Source: Pseudomonadota bacterium (GTDB lineage Bacteria; Pseudomonadota; Alphaproteobacteria; Micropepsales; Micropepsaceae). From it: DNA of 8,160 bases. Both the position numbers and the translations under genes were made by a program. Below are positions 6,458-8,160 of this stretch, in pieces (the stretch's first letter is position 1; each line of letters starts with the position of its first letter). The stretch covers positions 7,342 through 15,501 of the forward strand of contig JAKAVI010000139.1 in NCBI GenBank assembly GCA_021817355.1. Reading direction: 5' to 3'. The notes under the pieces are model-generated. The model did no database searches, was not told the origin of the DNA, and saw only the letters and a list, made by a program, of their open reading frames with translations.

Positions 6458-7879
6458 TCAGAGCTCGATGGCTGGATAGCGCTGCGCCCAGGGTTGCGCC
6501 TGCTCGAGCTGGCGGGCCAGCCGAAGCAGGAGTTCCTCCTCGCCGAAGCGGCCGACAAACTGGGTACCGATCGGAAGGCCATTGCCGTTCCAGTGTAGCG
6601 GCACATTGATTGCAGGCTGGCCGGTGGCGTTCTGCATGGCGGTGAAGGGGACATAGTCGATCATAGGCGCGAAGGCCTTGATGGGATCGGTCTCCTCGAA
6701 GTTGAAGCTGCCCAGAGGCACCGGCGGGCGCCCCAGGACGGGGGTCAGCCAGATGTCATAGGTTTGATGGAAACGGGCGGCCTCGCGTGCGGCCATCTGC
6801 AGCGCGCCCTTGGCCATAAGATATTGCACGGCGCTGACCGCTTTGCCGGACTGATAGAGCCCGAAGGTCATGCCTTCAAAATTGTCGCGGCTCGGGCTCT
6901 TACCGGTCATCTGGGCGATGGTATCGATACCCACCGCAAGGTGGGCGCACCAATAGGCCATGAAACCGGGTATGAGTGTAGCCTGATCGAGTTTGGGCGC
7001 GGCTTCTTCGACGTGATGGCCAAGGCTTTCGAGCAGTTTTGCGGCATTTTTCACGGCCGCCGTGCAGTCTGGATGAAGCGGCCCACCTTCGAGGGTGGTG
7101 GTGGAAAAACCGATGCGCAAGGCCCCCGGAGGCCGGTCGATGGCGTTCAGGTAAGAGCCCGAAGGTGGCGGAGCCCAGTAAGGATCGCCTGGAACATTGC
7201 CCTGGACGGCATCGAGGATGGCTGCGGTGTCGCGCACCGAGCGAGTGACCGCCAGGTCGTTGGCGAGGCCATCGAGGGGGTCGCCGAAATCCGGCGCGAA
7301 ACTGGTGCGTCCGCGGGTCGGCTTCAGTCCGACAAGTCCGCAGGCCGAGGCGGGAATGCGGATCGATCCGCCGCCGTCATTGGCATGGGCGAGGGGCACG
7401 ACACCTGCTGCAACAAGTGCCGCCGCCCCGCCCGAGGAGCCACCGGTTGAATGGGCGAGGTTCCAGGGATTGTGGGCGGGGCCGTAGAGCTTTGACTCTG
7501 TGGTTGCCACCAGCCCAAATTCCGGAACATTGGTTTTGCCCAGAAGGATAAGCCCGGCCTTGCGGAAGCGGTGCGTCAGTTCGCTGTCGTGATCGCTTGG
7601 CAGTGCTGGCATGAAGCCACAGGCCTGCCGTGTGGGCATGCCCTTGGCGAGGCCGAAGATGTCCTTGAGAAAGAAGGGAACCCCCATAAAGGGGCCTGGC
7701 TGGGGCGCCTTTGCGGCCGCGCGGCCCGCATCATAGTCGCGAAACACCACCGCATTGAGCTTGGGCTGGGACCGTTCGGCGCGTCGGATGGCTTCTTCGG
7801 TCAGTTCGCTTGCACTGACATCCTTGTTACGCACAAGACTGGCAAGCCCAAGTCCATCGTGCGCGGCATAGTCCTTCAT
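6458..7879 (-). CDS. Amidase-signature family hydrolase (amidase A, first of three)
   Basis: The 473-residue protein is the promoter-proximal member of the trio. Its triad is Lys72 (FFLKDIF), Ser148 in [13 protein letters not shown], and nucleophile Ser172 in [11 protein letters not shown], followed by GLVGLKPTRGR. The C-terminal half has YDIWLTPVLGRPPVPLGS and NATGQPAINVPLHWNGNGLPIGTQ, then a helical end (LLLRLARQLEQAQPW) common to NylA-like amidases. No signal peptide is visible, so it should be cytosolic. ATG at 7879 is chosen because MKDYAAHDGLGLASLVR aligns with the first residues of both paralogues. A GTG at 7996 would add 39 residues with no counterpart in them. The ribosome site is weak (GGGG about eight bases upstream). 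The substrate cannot be told. It is most like amidase B. Confidence 0.94.
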   Translation of the reverse strand: MKDYAAHDGLGLASLVRNKDVSASELTEEAIRRAERSQPKLNAVVFRDYDAGRAAAKAPQPGPFMGVPFFLKDIFGLAKGMPTRQACGFMPALPSDHDSELTHRFRKAGLILLGKTNVPEFGLVATTESKLYGPAHNPWNLAHSTGGSSGGAAALVAAGVVPLAHANDGGGSIRIPASACGLVGLKPTRGRTSFAPDFGDPLDGLANDLAVTRSVRDTAAILDAVQGNVPGDPYWAPPPSGSYLNAIDRPPGALRIGFSTTTLEGGPLHPDCTAAVKNAAKLLESLGHHVEEAAPKLDQATLIPGFMAYWCAHLAVGIDTIAQMTGKSPSRDNFEGMTFGLYQSGKAVSAVQYLMAKGALQMAAREAARFHQTYDIWLTPVLGRPPVPLGSFNFEETDPIKAFAPMIDYVPFTAMQNATGQPAINVPLHWNGNGLPIGTQFVGRFGEEELLLRLARQLEQAQPWAQRYPAIEL

Positions 7880-8160
7880 GCTGTGGCCCCAAGAAATTTC
7901 TGCGCGCAGCTTAGCCAGCGACTGACAGATTGTCACCACATGGCGGCCAAGGCGCGTGGGGTGAAATCCTGCAGCAGCTTTCCATGCATCGGCCACAAGA
8001 GCCAGGGGGATGTTCAGGGCCCGCGCCGTAACCAGCCTCGCCCCCTTGGCAATGCCGGACAGGCAGGGGTGAAGACCTCTGAAGGGCGCGCAGAAGGGGC
8101 GATTGGCCTAGAGCTAGCCAGGGCGGTAGACTGCAGCTAGACACTTTCACGTAGATCGGA
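7880..8160 (-). other. Upstream region of the amidase operon; no supported gene
   Basis: These 281 bases should hold the operon promoter. I see no clear -35/-10 pair. The frame of amidase A stays open upstream to a TAG at 8108-8110, with only a GTG at 7996 as start. A cysteine-rich frame at 7911-8150 (-) looks non-coding. Three CTAG tetramers (8108, 8114, 8137) and the direct repeat AGCTAG (8112 and 8135, 23 bases apart) lie near the distal end and might be a protein-binding site. Confidence 0.45.

Noticed and set aside
6457..6654. N-terminal extension of amidase B
   Set aside because: It overlaps amidase A by about 200 bases in another frame. The paralogue starts align at 6456.
6764..7450. 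228-codon plus-strand frame opposite amidase A
   Set aside because: It is a codon-bias shadow of the amidase, with no family features and no ribosome site that I can see.
3579..7879. The amidases as GatA subunits of the tRNA amidotransferase
   Set aside because: There is no gatB or gatC nearby, three copies are present, and the serine motif is SIRIPA rather than GatA's SIRQPA.
7571..8140. 189-codon plus-strand frame over the amidase A start and upstream region
   Set aside because: More than half is antisense to the conserved amidase N-terminus, and the remainder shows no recognisable sequence.
7911..8150. 79-codon cysteine-rich minus-strand frame
   Set aside because: The composition is erratic (many Cys, Pro, Ser), no motif was seen, and it is out of frame with the amidase it precedes.

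Overview
The window reads as chromosomal DNA of a GC-rich alphaproteobacterium. This rests on protein sequence style, GC-rich third positions by eye, and the neighbourhood secD, squalene/phytoene-synthase-like protein, trmFO, which I recall from several alphaproteobacterial orders. I cannot fix the genus. No insertion sequence, tRNA, rRNA, CRISPR array or prophage gene is visible, and coding density is high.

Layout. Positions 2-1087 (+) are the C-terminal two thirds of SecD, cut by the window edge. After a 127-base spacer with no secF comes a squalene/phytoene-synthase-fold protein (1215-2054, +). It lacks the aspartate-rich motifs of the true synthases and resembles the NDUFAF6-like branch. 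Its stop codon directly abuts the stop of trmFO (2055-3389, -), a flavin- and folate-dependent tRNA U54 methyltransferase with both expected cysteines. A 189-base gap carrying one small hairpin separates trmFO from three tandem amidase-signature hydrolases on the minus strand: amidase A (6458-7879), then B (5032-6456), then C (3579-5012) in transcription order. The gaps between them are 1 and 19 bases, so they form a tight operon of paralogues. The remaining 281 bases (7880-8160) hold the operon's upstream region and no gene I can support.

How the genes relate. The left part is housekeeping: protein export, probable respiratory-complex maturation or a lipid-fold relative, and tRNA modification. 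The amidase trio is the accessory part. All three keep the Lys-cisSer-Ser triad and look closest to 6-aminohexanoate-cyclic-dimer hydrolase (NylA)-like members of the family, so they probably hydrolyse small or cyclic amides or carry out related detoxification or catabolism. The substrates cannot be read from sequence. No transporter or regulator lies within the window beside them.

The points most worth a second look are the amidase triplet, a leucine in the presumed oxyanion loop of amidase C, the absence of secF after secD, the aspartate-less synthase-fold protein, and the zero-spacer convergent stops. I see nothing that I would call a new system with confidence.
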